From NCBI RefSeq assembly GCF_949769285.1, contig NZ_OX458331.1, positions 248,001 through 312,000 of the forward strand: 64,000 nucleotides of DNA. The letters run 5' to 3'. This DNA comes from Anaerococcus sp. Marseille-Q7828 (lineage in GTDB: Bacteria > Bacillota > Clostridia > Tissierellales > Peptoniphilaceae). Shown piece after piece: positions 46,780 through 55,535 of this stretch; the first letter of the stretch is position 1, and each line of letters starts with the position of its first letter. The notes under the pieces were generated by a model. It searched no databases. It saw only the letters and a list, made by a program, of their open reading frames with translations, and was not told the origin of the DNA. The position numbers and the translations under genes are program-made.

Positions 46780-47260
46780 CGACCTAAGGGGGTAGGGTCG
46801 AGGGGTAACGGAGACCCCTACGTCCCTTCCCCCTTACACCCCCAAACCCTTTTTACCCCTACCGCCACTGCGTGGGGCAATGATTAGTAGAAGTTTGCTT
46901 CGCAAATTCTTTTGTTTTGACTGATTACCTAATATTAACTGCACCACTAAGCCTACAAGTACAACAAACATAGGATTAGCGGTGGAAAAATTGATTTGTT
47001 TTCAAAATGCAGAATTTCGTTAGAAAATCGCACTGTTTGAGCGTAGCGAGTTTGCGATTTTAGAAATTCAAGATTTAGAAAACACCAATTTTTGTAGTTT
47101 ATAAAGTAATTTCACCCTATCAAATCGTAAGAATTTGCATAGCAAATTCTTACTAATTCGCTCCACGCAGTGGCAGAGGGGTGAAATGGGTCGGGGGTCC
47201 GGGGAAGGGCAAAAGGGGCCTCTGCCGCCCATACCGCCCTGCTCCCCGGTGTCGAAGTAT
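46780..47260. repeat. Large imperfect palindrome built of smaller hairpins
   Basis: The outer arms (46780-46911 and 47127-47260) are inverted, diverged copies sharing CTTCGAC, runs of C and G, CCACTGCGTGG, ATTAGTA and a TTTGC-NNN-GCAAA hairpin. The centre folds into a long hairpin at 46986-47093 with paired segments AAAAATTG/CAATTTTT, TGTTTTC/GAAAACA, GAATTTC/GAAATTC and AAAATCGCA/TGCGATTTT. A perfect hairpin GTAAGAATTTGC-ATA-GCAAATTCTTAC is at about 47127-47153. No supported gene lies here. Origin and function unknown. Confidence 0.8.
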
Positions 47261-47336
47261 AAACCCAAAATTATTGATTAATATAAGGCATTATTACTTT
47301 AGAATAAAAAATAATAATTTTTCTAAATGAAATTTT

Positions 47337-47380
47337 TATAGGAAAAGACCACCATTTTTACTTGGTGGTCTTTTCCTATA
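47337..47380. terminator. Perfect 18-bp bidirectional terminator after thiT
   Basis: Arms at 47337-47354 and 47363-47380 (TATAGGAAAAGACCACCA and its complement) are perfect, with A-rich and T-rich flanks on both sides. Confidence 0.9.
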
Positions 47381-47945
47381 TTTTTGCTATTCTTTGGTCA
47401 TCATAAAGTTTGTTTAAGCTCTTATAACTTATTACATAAACTATAAGTAGTATAGCCATATCTGCTAATAATACTGAATAGTTTAATGCAATGTTATAGA
47501 ATATAAAGTTATTAAATCCTGCTTCTTTAGCTGCTGTCATGCTGTAGAAGAAGATTTGTCCGCTTATTACGTTAAATACTCCACTTGCTAGAAATGCAAT
47601 TATTATTGATGGTATATAGCTTGTTAGCTTTCTCTCATCTCCAAATTTGATTCCAGCTAGACCTATCATTGATGCTGATAGAATATAATCTAGTATGGCT
47701 TGGGCTGGGTGGATTACATATCCACCTATTAACATATTTAAAAGTCCAAATAATACTCCTTCAACCATACCGGCTTTGACTCCCCATCTAATGGCAAATA
47801 TTACTAGTGGCAATTTACGTGCTAGTGTTACTGATCCGCCATATGGCATTCTAAAAAGGACAATTTTGTCTAATAAGAATGCTAGGGCAAGCATTATCCC
47901 ACCTTCAACAACCATTCTGGTTGACCAATTTGTGTTTTTTTGCAT
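47376..47945 (-). CDS. thiT: Thiamine ECF transporter S component ThiT
   Basis: A 189-residue membrane protein with six helices. The family block FRMPYGGSVTLARKLPL (about 31-47) and the HPAQAILDYILSA region around the thiamine site are visible. It requires the shared EcfAA'T module encoded elsewhere. A TPP riboswitch precedes it, and AAGGAGG lies before the ATG. Transcribed alone and ended by the strong hairpin at 47337-47380. Confidence 0.95.
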   Translation of the reverse strand: MQKNTNWSTRMVVEGGIMLALAFLLDKIVLFRMPYGGSVTLARKLPLVIFAIRWGVKAGMVEGVLFGLLNMLIGGYVIHPAQAILDYILSASMIGLAGIKFGDERKLTSYIPSIIIAFLASGVFNVISGQIFFYSMTAAKEAGFNNFIFYNIALNYSVLLADMAILLIVYVISYKSLNKLYDDQRIAKI

Positions 47946-48019
47946 AAAAAAACCTCCTTATAATTCCTACTAAAGGCTAGCCAATAAGCTAACAATTAAA
48001 CCAGAATTACAAAGAGTTT

Positions 48020-48092
48020 ACTTCACTTTCCAACGCAAGCATTATCTTGATCTGGTTTAAGGGTAAAATCTCAGCCATTTGGCACCCCTAGT
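48020..48092 (-). promoter_or_regulatory. TPP riboswitch (THI element)
   Basis: Minus strand blocks GGGGTGCC, GGCTGAGA, ACCCTTAAACCAGATCAAG, ATAATGCTTGCGTTGGAAAG match the thiamine-pyrophosphate aptamer. A downstream hairpin AGCTTATTGGCT near the ribosome site may form the switch. Controls thiT. Confidence 0.95.
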
Positions 48093-48146
48093 GTGTAATT
48101 ATTATAATAGACTTTTAAGCATTTGTAAAATCTAAGTAAAATAATT

Positions 48147-48470
48147 CTATATTTCTTTTAAAAGTTCAACTTCAACATATCCCTCATTTCCATCGTAATC
48201 TACCCAAACAAAACCATCTTCAGCTTCCCTTAAAACTTCTACAATAGAAGATTTATCTAGTTTGTCATACTTAGACCATTTTTCTGGAAATTCGTACATA
48301 TATGTGTCTTCTTCAACTTCATAAAGGCCATTTATTTGAAGCTGATCATTTTCCTTAGTCTGTTTTTTATTTTCTCTTATCTCTATATCTTTTGCCTGGT
48401 AGGACTCAGATGACTTTGAACAAGAGGATAATATTATGATAGCGCATATTAAAAAAAACTTTTTAATAAT
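48147..48470 (-). CDS. Small lipoprotein with an apparent ATT start codon
   Basis: Reading the minus strand from 48470 gives IIKKFFLICAIIILSSCSKS, a complete lipoprotein signal with lipobox LSSC, then about 85 residues ending WVDYDGNEGYVEVELLKEI and a TAG. The C-terminal half (GLYEVEEDTYMYEFPEKW, SIVEVLREAEDGFVWVDYDG) looks like a bacterial SH3 domain. No ATG, GTG or TTG lies in frame upstream of the signal peptide; tandem ATT codons follow AGGGGTGATTT, a plausible ribosome site. The gene overlaps the stop of the chain-length regulator gene by eight bases. A frameshift in the sequence or from the upstream gene is the alternative. Confidence 0.7.
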   Translation of the reverse strand: MIKKFFLICAIIILSSCSKSSESYQAKDIEIRENKKQTKENDQLQINGLYEVEEDTYMYEFPEKWSKYDKLDKSSIVEVLREAEDGFVWVDYDGNEGYVEVELLKEI

Positions 48471-49497
48471 AAATCACCCCTAAAAGTTCGATACCAAGTC
48501 TTTTGTATTCATCTACTTGGCCTAAAAGTTCATTTTTGTGGGATTTTTTGTCTACAAGTAGGATTTTGTAGTCCTCAAATTTTGCCAAATCGATACTTAT
48601 AGGATCATTTGCTGATTTTTCTTCAAATATTACATTTCTATAATCTTTTAATTTTTCTGCCATCTCGCTTTCAAAGTCGGCAAAATTTTCTCTAGGACTT
48701 CTTGCATCTATGACTTTTGCATCAAGAATATTTGCAAGATCATTTGCTATATCTAATTGATTTTTTGATACCTTCAAAGGAGTAATGCCTATGATATTTT
48801 CAAGGGATATATTGTCGATTTTTCTTTTTACCTTTGCTAGTTCTCCAGACTTTTCTCTTGATAAATCTGCCAAAACTTCAATATCAAGCTCCCTTATGTC
48901 ATTTGCATCGTTTATCCTATCTGATAGGATTTCTTTGATTATTGTAATGACAAGGCCTATGAGTCCACCAACTATAAAGGCAATAATGGTGAATATCAAA
49001 GCACGAGTATTAGAAGCTTTCTTTACAAGAACATTTTGCAAATACTCTATATTTTCCATATTCAAATAGTCTTTGGCAAATTTTCTAAATTCCTCTGTGA
49101 TTAGATTTAGGCTATCCTTTGCTCTTGCTTCATTTGAATCCTTGTAGGTAAAGGCAATGACCCCACCTTGTGGATTTACAGTGTATTCCAAATTGTTTTC
49201 AATTTCCGAAGCTTTCATATCTGGAGAAATTTCAGAAGCCACTTTTTCGTATAGATCATTTGATTCTAAGAACTGGCCATAGATATTGGATAGCTTCTCA
49301 TTTAAGATCAGCTTGTTGTAGGTAATTGGTTCGTCCGTATTGCTAGTTACAATAAGAACTGAATTTGCCTCATAGTAACCACCTTTTACTACTGTAAAGA
49401 AAAAGCTAAGGCCTGCAAGGACTATAGCAGGAATAAGTAATAGCAAGATATTTCTTTTTACTGCCTCTATAATTTGTTTGCTAGTTAATTTTTGCAT
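48463..49497 (-). CDS. Wzz/CapA-type polysaccharide chain-length protein
   Basis: A 344-residue protein with membrane helices at about 18-38 and 168-188 and the Wzz-type periplasmic-face domain between (YYEANSVLIVTSNTDEPITY). A cytoplasmic C-terminal region (190-344) resembles a degenerate BY-kinase-like fold without a Walker A motif. Such proteins set surface polysaccharide chain length or support its export. It lies between the EpsG-like polymerase and the small lipoprotein, forming an incomplete exopolysaccharide cluster. Confidence 0.85.
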   Translation of the reverse strand: MQKLTSKQIIEAVKRNILLLLIPAIVLAGLSFFFTVVKGGYYEANSVLIVTSNTDEPITYNKLILNEKLSNIYGQFLESNDLYEKVASEISPDMKASEIENNLEYTVNPQGGVIAFTYKDSNEARAKDSLNLITEEFRKFAKDYLNMENIEYLQNVLVKKASNTRALIFTIIAFIVGGLIGLVITIIKEILSDRINDANDIRELDIEVLADLSREKSGELAKVKRKIDNISLENIIGITPLKVSKNQLDIANDLANILDAKVIDARSPRENFADFESEMAEKLKDYRNVIFEEKSANDPISIDLAKFEDYKILLVDKKSHKNELLGQVDEYKRLGIELLGVIYY

Positions 49498-49505
49498 ATT
49501 ATCTC

Positions 49506-50624
49506 CTATTTTAATGAATATATTGCATTTAAATTCGTAAAGAAAAAGTCATAGGCCGGAGCCTTTGCCATCAAAAAGATAGCATAGGGTATCAAAAATA
49601 CCAAGACTGCAAGTATTATTAAAAACCTGCCAAGTCTATCTATAACTTTTATATGATCTAGGACAAGGGGAATGTATATTATCTGTAAAACTGTAAAAAA
49701 CGTTGAAAATCTAAAGGCTATAGCAGTCGATGACCTAAAGATCAAAAGCACCAAGAGGCTAAACCACATGGCCTTGATAGATGTTTCTTCTATGGTGTTT
49801 TTGCCAAAAGACTTTTTATCAAAATACATAAGTGTTGTCACAAAAAGAGCCAGAGCAAATATAATCCTAGGATCATATAGGCTCATGGACTGGGCAAATT
49901 TACCAGTAAATGTATAGTTATTAATTTTTGTAGCCATCCTAGCAAGTCCAATGCTTGATAGAAGAGTTGCTAGAAGTCTAAAAACTAAGGTTGAAAATAC
50001 ACTTACCAGCATAGCAAATATTGCACTTACTATCTTAAAAGGTCTCCCCATTTCAAAGGCCATAAAAAACAAGAATGGCAAAAGTATAATTGCCGCCCTG
50101 TGAAAGGAAAATGAAAATAGGAAAAACAAAAGACTTTTTATGTACTTTCTTTCAGCAAAAAAGTTAATACTTAAAAGCCCTAGTCCTACAGCCGATGCTG
50201 TTCTTGCTGTTTGCATATCAAATTGGATGAAAATCGGCAAGAAAATAATGGCCGACAAAAATGGATCTTTGGATTTTTTTATGGATAGGTAGGCTACAGG
50301 GAAAATGGATAGAGCATTCATTATAGCTATCACCCACTGGCGTGAAAGGCCTAGGATATTGATAATATAGGAAAAAAACCTAAAGCCAAATTCCACTGCA
50401 TACGAAAAGTTAAAGACCTTGGAAAGGTCAGTTCCTATGTCTTTTACAAACCATAAGTAATTGTAGTAATCTGCATCCCCAGATCCTCTTATGGCCGCAA
50501 AAACAAACATAATAAAGAACATAAGCCCTGCAAAGATTCTTTTTTTCTTTTCATCTTTAAACTTTATTAAGCTGTTAATTATAAATAAGCAAAACTCACT
50601 TATTGTAAATAAAGCAAATCCCAT
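49506..50624 (-). CDS. EpsG/Wzy-type polysaccharide polymerase
   Basis: A 372-residue protein with 10-12 hydrophobic segments and the EpsG family block FVFAAIRGSGDADYYNYLWF (about 42-61). It probably polymerises exopolysaccharide units at the membrane. An ATG at 50636 is in frame, but GAGG inside that stretch lies six bases before the ATG at 50624, which is preferred. The chain-length gene follows after eight bases. No glycosyltransferase is attached to this cluster. Confidence 0.82.
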   Translation of the reverse strand: MGFALFTISEFCLFIINSLIKFKDEKKKRIFAGLMFFIMFVFAAIRGSGDADYYNYLWFVKDIGTDLSKVFNFSYAVEFGFRFFSYIINILGLSRQWVIAIMNALSIFPVAYLSIKKSKDPFLSAIIFLPIFIQFDMQTARTASAVGLGLLSINFFAERKYIKSLLFFLFSFSFHRAAIILLPFLFFMAFEMGRPFKIVSAIFAMLVSVFSTLVFRLLATLLSSIGLARMATKINNYTFTGKFAQSMSLYDPRIIFALALFVTTLMYFDKKSFGKNTIEETSIKAMWFSLLVLLIFRSSTAIAFRFSTFFTVLQIIYIPLVLDHIKVIDRLGRFLIILAVLVFLIPYAIFLMAKAPAYDFFFTNLNAIYSLK

Positions 50625-50636
50625 AATAATCCTCAT

Positions 50637-50997
50637 AAATTCTTAAGCTTATTATAACAGATTATAAATGCAAAATAAAATATTTGATGGGCAAGAATTA
50701 CTCCTGTATTATTTAGAAATTTTTATTATTTAACACAAATTTTACAAAACTTTTATGCAAATAATACAATACTAGCTTAGTATATAAGGCGAGGAAACAG
50801 TTTAATGCTGACACTATTAATTTTCATCGCAAATGCGTACTCTTCCTTAAATAAAATTTATGTCAACTGTTTACCTTTTTGTACAAAACTAATTACCCTC
50901 AAACTTTTGTACTAATCTCTCACAAAAATATATCAAAGAAAGTGAGAACAAGGCAGTCAACTATACAATGCGTTGACTGTTTGTTATTTTCCCCACA
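50637..50997. other. Non-coding gap upstream of the polymerase gene
   Basis: About 360 AT-rich bases. A perfect hairpin CAGTCAAC...GTTGACTG at about 50953-50978 is the only clear structure; part of it (GTCAACTG) recurs near 50862. No gene or known riboswitch is recognised. Confidence 0.4.
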
Positions 50998-51024
50998 AAA
51001 AAAGCACCCCATGGTGCCTTTTTT
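50998..51024 (-). terminator. Terminator after the DUF4097 gene
   Basis: Minus strand GGCACC-ATG-GGGTGC with a following TTTTTTT. Confidence 0.87.
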
Positions 51025-51025
51025 A

Positions 51026-52087
51026 TTATCTAAGAGAAACTTTGCCAAAACCAGCATCTATATTTACATTTAAATCTTCCTTATTGGCATCTGTTGAAAC
51101 TTCATAGCCATTTTCAATTTGCATCTTGTTTTTATATTTTTCTGAAAGATTTAAATCGCTAGCTTCAACCCTTGCTTTAATCTCGCCTTCAAATCCTTCG
51201 CTGTCTATGACAATATTACCAGAAGATGAGTCTAATGATATGGACTCAGCATCTTTAACGTGGTAGATTCTAATATTGCCTGATGTAGTATCAGCAGTAA
51301 ATGTCTTTGAATTTAGTCCATCGATTCTAACATTGCCGCTTACTGCATCTACGTTTGCTTCTTCGCCACTGATATTTGATAGGTAAACAGAACCGTTGAC
51401 ATTGTCTATATTTAAAGTGCCGTTGGTATTTTTAATATCAATTTTTCCATTTACATTGTTTATATCAAGCTTTCCACAAGAATTTATTACAGTAATTCTA
51501 GCATTAACAGAATCTATGGTTGAATTTGTAAAATCAACATCTTCTACTTCTATAGAACCATTTACAAGGTCAATAGCTAGGCTATCATATATATTCTTTC
51601 CTAAAGATAGGTGGATGACTGGAGTTGCATCGTAGTTTCTGTGTTCGTCATTGATGCTGATATTTAGTGAATCTCCAAGTACTTCTACATCCAAGAAATC
51701 TACCAAATTAGATTTTTTTGACCAAATATCTTGGCTTAGGGTTATGGCAGAATCGATAGATCTTTCTATATAGATTTTTCCACTAGGAATATCAATATTG
51801 ATGTTATTGATATCATCGTCAATTCTCATCTCATCGTGAGTATTCATTTGACCTCTGATATTAAATTGGTTGATATCTATATTATCTAGGTCAAAATTGC
51901 CCAAGTTTTCAAAGGTTTCTGTTGTCTTCTTGATGACAGCTTCCATTGACTGGGTGAATTTGGAAACGAAGTCATTGTCATTTCTACTTTTCTTGCTACC
52001 GATTGCTTCTAGTAGATTGTTAGCTTCTTCAACAGTAATCTTGCCTTCTTTTAGCATCTCTAATATAATTTGTTTTTCATCATTCAT
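51026..52087 (-). CDS. DUF4097 beta-helix protein with N-terminal SHOCT-like helix
   Basis: A 353-residue protein. Residues 1-32 hold a short helical module, MLKEGKITVEEANNLLEAIG. A central acidic region leads to a DUF4097-type right-handed repeat domain (about 100-340) with serial strands such as INSCGKLDINNVNGKIDIKN. The family (YvlB/LiaX-like) is linked to envelope-stress and daptomycin-type responses in Firmicutes. It overlaps the DUF2089 gene by eight bases and probably works with it. No signal peptide is seen. Confidence 0.82.
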   Translation of the reverse strand: MNDEKQIILEMLKEGKITVEEANNLLEAIGSKKSRNDNDFVSKFTQSMEAVIKKTTETFENLGNFDLDNIDINQFNIRGQMNTHDEMRIDDDINNINIDIPSGKIYIERSIDSAITLSQDIWSKKSNLVDFLDVEVLGDSLNISINDEHRNYDATPVIHLSLGKNIYDSLAIDLVNGSIEVEDVDFTNSTIDSVNARITVINSCGKLDINNVNGKIDIKNTNGTLNIDNVNGSVYLSNISGEEANVDAVSGNVRIDGLNSKTFTADTTSGNIRIYHVKDAESISLDSSSGNIVIDSEGFEGEIKARVEASDLNLSEKYKNKMQIENGYEVSTDANKEDLNVNIDAGFGKVSLR

Positions 52088-52436
52088 CTTTTAATTCCTC
52101 CAATAATTCGCGAGCTTGGTCTGCTGTAATCTCGCCATTATCAAGCATATTTAGTATATCTATACGGCTAGCTTTTTTGTCAACTTTGCCGCCCAATTTT
52201 GCCACTAACTTATCTATTCTATTTCTAACTGTAGGATATGAAATACCAATTTCTTCTCCCACATCTTTAATACTTCCTCTTTTTTGTAAAAATAATTCAA
52301 TGAATTCTTTATCTTCTTTATCAAGTCTAGAGAAATTATCCATTTCAAATTCGCCGCTTACTTCTGTATAACAATTATTGCATCTATATGATGTGATGAT
52401 CATCTCATCACCACAGTTTGGACATTTATTTATCAT
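52080..52436 (-). CDS. DUF2089 zinc-ribbon/HTH protein
   Basis: A 118-residue protein with an N-terminal zinc ribbon (CPNCGDE and CNNCYTE, residues 5-21), a helix-turn-helix (IKDVGEEIGISYPTVRNRID, about 57-76) and a C-terminal helical motif DNGEITADQARELLEEL that repeats the theme at the start of its neighbour. It is likely a DNA-binding regulator of the two-gene unit. GGAGG precedes the ATG. Confidence 0.85.
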   Translation of the reverse strand: MINKCPNCGDEMIITSYRCNNCYTEVSGEFEMDNFSRLDKEDKEFIELFLQKRGSIKDVGEEIGISYPTVRNRIDKLVAKLGGKVDKKASRIDILNMLDNGEITADQARELLEELKDE

Positions 52437-52567
52437 AGATAGCCTCCTTTTGATATAAGTATACTACGTTTTTAATATTTGTAAAGTCGAAATTAATATT
52501 TTTAATAAAATTAATAATATTTTTAATTATTCGCATTAAGCTTTTGCAGATTTTAAGTATAAGAATT

Positions 52568-52600
52568 TAAAACAAAAAAATACCAGGCTATATTTGCCTG
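52568..52600 (-). terminator. Terminator of the glycosyltransferase operon
   Basis: Minus strand CCAGGC-AAATATA-GCCTGG followed by TATTTTTTT. Confidence 0.88.
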
Positions 52601-52602
52601 GC

Positions 52603-53295
52603 TTAAATATAATCTTTTGCCCAATATGAACTGAGTGTTCTGACTATCCAAAGGATTGTGTTTATCATTACTACCGCTAAAATCAGCATGCCCAAAAGTA
52701 CATAGGATGCGTAAACAAATTCGCCCATTCGAACTTCATTGCCGATTATGCTATAGATTATATAAAGTAAAAAGAAAAATCCTATCCATTTGCCACTTGT
52801 CTTTAGATTTCCTTTAAAGTCTGGATAAATCATGGCTTTTTTGCTATAGCGGTTTAAGAAGTAGTCGCGTTTTTTCCTTATCTCATCTCGCTTTTCCTTT
52901 GTAGCATTGTCAATTAGAGCCGAATAATAGTGTTCCATATCGCTTGGCCTAGTAGCGTATTTTTTAAGATTTGCTGCTTCTTCATCGGAAAACTCATTAG
53001 CTAAGATTTGATAAGTGATAGCTGCCTTTGATTGGTAGGTCTTGCGTTCATCTCTTAGTTTTTTTAGCTTTTCTATATCTTTTTGTCCATTGATTAAATT
53101 TTCGGTGTCTATTTCATATTTTCTCTTATATTTTAAATATCTAGTGAAAATTAGGACAAATGTCAAAATAATTAGCATTTGCCCAATTATAACTAATAAA
53201 TCTCCTCCACCTATGAGGCTAACAATGGTCATTACAATGGCTGGTATAAGTATGGTTATAAGGGCTATTAGAACAAATAATAAAATTGATCTCAT
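52603..53295 (-). CDS. Membrane protein of unknown function after the glycolipid genes
   Basis: A 230-residue protein with two N-terminal helices (about 3-50), a charged cytoplasmic helical region (51-150, rich in Lys and Glu) and two C-terminal helices (about 168-215). No family recognised. It overlaps the CpoA-like gene by four bases and is followed by the terminator, so it belongs to the glycolipid operon; a role there is only inferred from position. Confidence 0.7.
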   Translation of the reverse strand: MRSILLFVLIALITILIPAIVMTIVSLIGGGDLLVIIGQMLIILTFVLIFTRYLKYKRKYEIDTENLINGQKDIEKLKKLRDERKTYQSKAAITYQILANEFSDEEAANLKKYATRPSDMEHYYSALIDNATKEKRDEIRKKRDYFLNRYSKKAMIYPDFKGNLKTSGKWIGFFFLLYIIYSIIGNEVRMGEFVYASYVLLGMLILAVVMINTILWIVRTLSSYWAKDYI

Positions 53296-54293
53296 AATTT
53301 AAGTACCTTTTCGTAGGAATCTACTAATTTTCTTCCTGTGTTCTCTATAGACTTTGCCTTGGCAATTTCATAAGCAAAGTCTACTAATGATGGCAAAGCT
53401 CCACTTAGTATGCCCGTGATTTTTTCCCTAAAGTCTTTTAAATCCTTGCCCTTGTAGATATTTTTTCCATCAACATAGTCTTTTTCAAATATTTCTATAT
53501 CGCGAATTAATATATCTGCCTTTGTGGCAAGAGCTTCCAAAAGGACAATCCCCTCTGTCTCCTCGTGGGTCAAAAATACATATAAATCTGATCCGCTATA
53601 GGCGATTCTTAATTCATCGCTAGATATGTATCCTGGGAAGTGGAGATTCTCTGGAGCATTGTCTATAAGTTTTTTAATCTCTGCAGGCATTACCGAAGGA
53701 TTTAGCTTGCCAAACCAGACAAATTCGTATTCTGGCATTAGCTCTGCAAGTTTTATGAAATCATCTATGCCCTTTCTTTTGATAGGTAGGCCTACTGAAA
53801 TGATTGATTTCTTATTTGGATCCAAATTATAAGTCTTATAAAAATTTTCTCTGTCATTCTCTTTTTTTTGCCAGAAATCTAGGTCTATGCCATTTGATAC
53901 AACTTCAATGTCTCTTTTTAAACCATAAGTTTCAAGAATTCCCTTGGAATATTCGCTTGGAGTAAGGATTAAGTCTCCCTTGTTGTAGCAATGAGTTAGC
54001 CAAGATTTAAAAAGTGGGGCTATTTGATTTGACAAAATAAAGGAATTTTTGAAATCTTCCTTGGTAGAATGAGCGTGGTAGATGACTTTTTTGCCAGCTC
54101 TTTTTGCCTTAGAAGCAAAGGCAGCGGATTTGGGAAAGACTGTGTTTATGTGAACTATATCAAAATCTTCCTTCTCATCTAGGGTGAAGTCACATCCGAC
54201 CTTTGTCAAAGCCTTGATTTGGTGGTCTATGGCCTTGCCGACTCCAGATTCCTTTACTGTTTCATAATCTTTTGTATATAAAAGGACTTTCAT
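53292..54293 (-). CDS. GT4 glycosyltransferase, CpoA-like (second glycolipid step)
   Basis: A 333-residue GT-B enzyme. The N-terminus MKVLLYTKDYETVKESGVGK is close to CpoA-type diglycosyl-diacylglycerol synthases of streptococci. Donor-binding motifs are SVGLPIKRKGIDDFI (about 162-176) and the EX7E-like HEETEGIVLLEALATKADIL. It probably adds the second sugar to monoglucosyl-diacylglycerol. An in-frame ATG at 54305 is possible; the ATG at 54293 matches the family start. It overlaps the preceding glycosyltransferase gene. Confidence 0.85.
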   Translation of the reverse strand: MKVLLYTKDYETVKESGVGKAIDHQIKALTKVGCDFTLDEKEDFDIVHINTVFPKSAAFASKAKRAGKKVIYHAHSTKEDFKNSFILSNQIAPLFKSWLTHCYNKGDLILTPSEYSKGILETYGLKRDIEVVSNGIDLDFWQKKENDRENFYKTYNLDPNKKSIISVGLPIKRKGIDDFIKLAELMPEYEFVWFGKLNPSVMPAEIKKLIDNAPENLHFPGYISSDELRIAYSGSDLYVFLTHEETEGIVLLEALATKADILIRDIEIFEKDYVDGKNIYKGKDLKDFREKITGILSGALPSLVDFAYEIAKAKSIENTGRKLVDSYEKVLKL

Positions 54294-55425
54294 AATCGTA
54301 CTCATTTACTGCTTTTTCGTATAAGGCTTCACATTTGCTACCAAAACTTTGGACAGAAAAATTATCCAGGGCATAGGCTCTGGCATTTTCCCTAAGTTTA
54401 TTTTTCAAATCTTCGTCACCCAAAACTTGGTATATATAAGCCTTAAATTGGTCATAATCATCGTAGCAAAAGCCATTGAATCCATTTTCTATGACCCCTT
54501 CTAGGGAGCCATCGATTCTACAAATGGCTACTGTACCATTTGATAGAGCCTCGTAGTAGGTAAGTCCTTGGGTTTCTGATGTAGATGCTGTTGTAAAAAT
54601 ATCAGCAGCCTGGTAATATTTGTTAACCTCGCTTGGATCTACCATACCTATGAAATTTGCTCTGTTTTTAAAGTTTTTGCTATAATCTATCAGTTTATTA
54701 AGGTGAGGTCCTCCGCCAACTATGAGAAATTCTATGCTTGGATCATCGAGTTTGTCATAGTATTGGATGATCTCTTCTATGTTTTTTTCTTCAGCAAGCC
54801 TTCCTAAGTATAAAAGGATTTTTTTATCCTTATCTATTTTTAGTTCATCTCTCAATTTTTCTTTGTCATATAAGTCTGGTATATGAACACCTGTGGGTAT
54901 TACTGCTATTTTTTCTTCCCCTATATTATAAGACTCCAATATTGCTGCTGTTTTTGCAGTTGGAGCTATAAAATAATCGCACATATCAGAAAGAGCCTTT
55001 GAAAATTTAGCCACAATCTTAACACCAGCTTTTTTGTTAGTTGTAAAATAATGGGTGTAGTCTTCATAGACTGTATGATAGGTATGGATTAGGGGGATAT
55101 TTAGCATCTTTGATAGGGTCTTTGCCATCATAAAGGTCGAAAATTCACACTGGCTATGGATAATATCTGGCTCCCATTTCTTTATAGACCTTAGATAGGT
55201 ATTGGCCAAAATATTTGTAATCCTAGCTTCAGGATAAATTTTCTTGGCAGAAAGAGAACCTATATAATATACATCGTTAGTCTTATAGGACATAAGAGTA
55301 TTTGATAGGGTTAGGACCCTTACCTCGTGTCCCTGGCTTTCTAGATATTCTTTTAAATTTAAGACTGATCTTACTACCCCGTTTACTACAGGATAGTACC
55401 AATCGCTTGTTATTAATATTTTCAT
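54262..55425 (-). CDS. GT4 glycosyltransferase, monoglucosyl-diacylglycerol synthase type
   Basis: A 387-residue GT-B enzyme. The N-terminus MKILITSDWYYPVVNGVVRS and VIPTGVHIPDLYD, LLYLGRLAEEKNIEE (about 208-222), and TSETQGLTYYEALSNG motifs match 1,2-diacylglycerol 3-glucosyltransferases, which make the membrane glycolipid that anchors lipoteichoic acid. The frame extends to 55485, but GAGG lies six bases before the ATG at 55425, where homologues begin. First gene of the glycolipid operon. Confidence 0.87.
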   Translation of the reverse strand: MKILITSDWYYPVVNGVVRSVLNLKEYLESQGHEVRVLTLSNTLMSYKTNDVYYIGSLSAKKIYPEARITNILANTYLRSIKKWEPDIIHSQCEFSTFMMAKTLSKMLNIPLIHTYHTVYEDYTHYFTTNKKAGVKIVAKFSKALSDMCDYFIAPTAKTAAILESYNIGEEKIAVIPTGVHIPDLYDKEKLRDELKIDKDKKILLYLGRLAEEKNIEEIIQYYDKLDDPSIEFLIVGGGPHLNKLIDYSKNFKNRANFIGMVDPSEVNKYYQAADIFTTASTSETQGLTYYEALSNGTVAICRIDGSLEGVIENGFNGFCYDDYDQFKAYIYQVLGDEDLKNKLRENARAYALDNFSVQSFGSKCEALYEKAVNEYDYESPFIYKRL

Positions 55426-55535
55426 AGTATCCTCAATATTACTATATGTTCTATTATTTCTTTTACAATTTGGAAAAATCCTCATCTTTCATTATCCACA
55501 AAAATTAGTATAATTTATGAGAAATGAGGTGAAAT

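Noticed and set aside
46780-47260. Insertion sequence or complete transposon
   Set aside because: Inverted arms are present, but there is no transposase frame and no visible target duplication.
47068-47268. 66-codon minus-strand frame
   Set aside because: It lies in the large palindrome; glycine/proline-rich start is produced by the C/G runs.
50637-50997. Riboswitch or small RNA upstream of the EpsG-like gene
   Set aside because: Some local hairpins, but no blocks of a known class and no clear terminator on the leader side.
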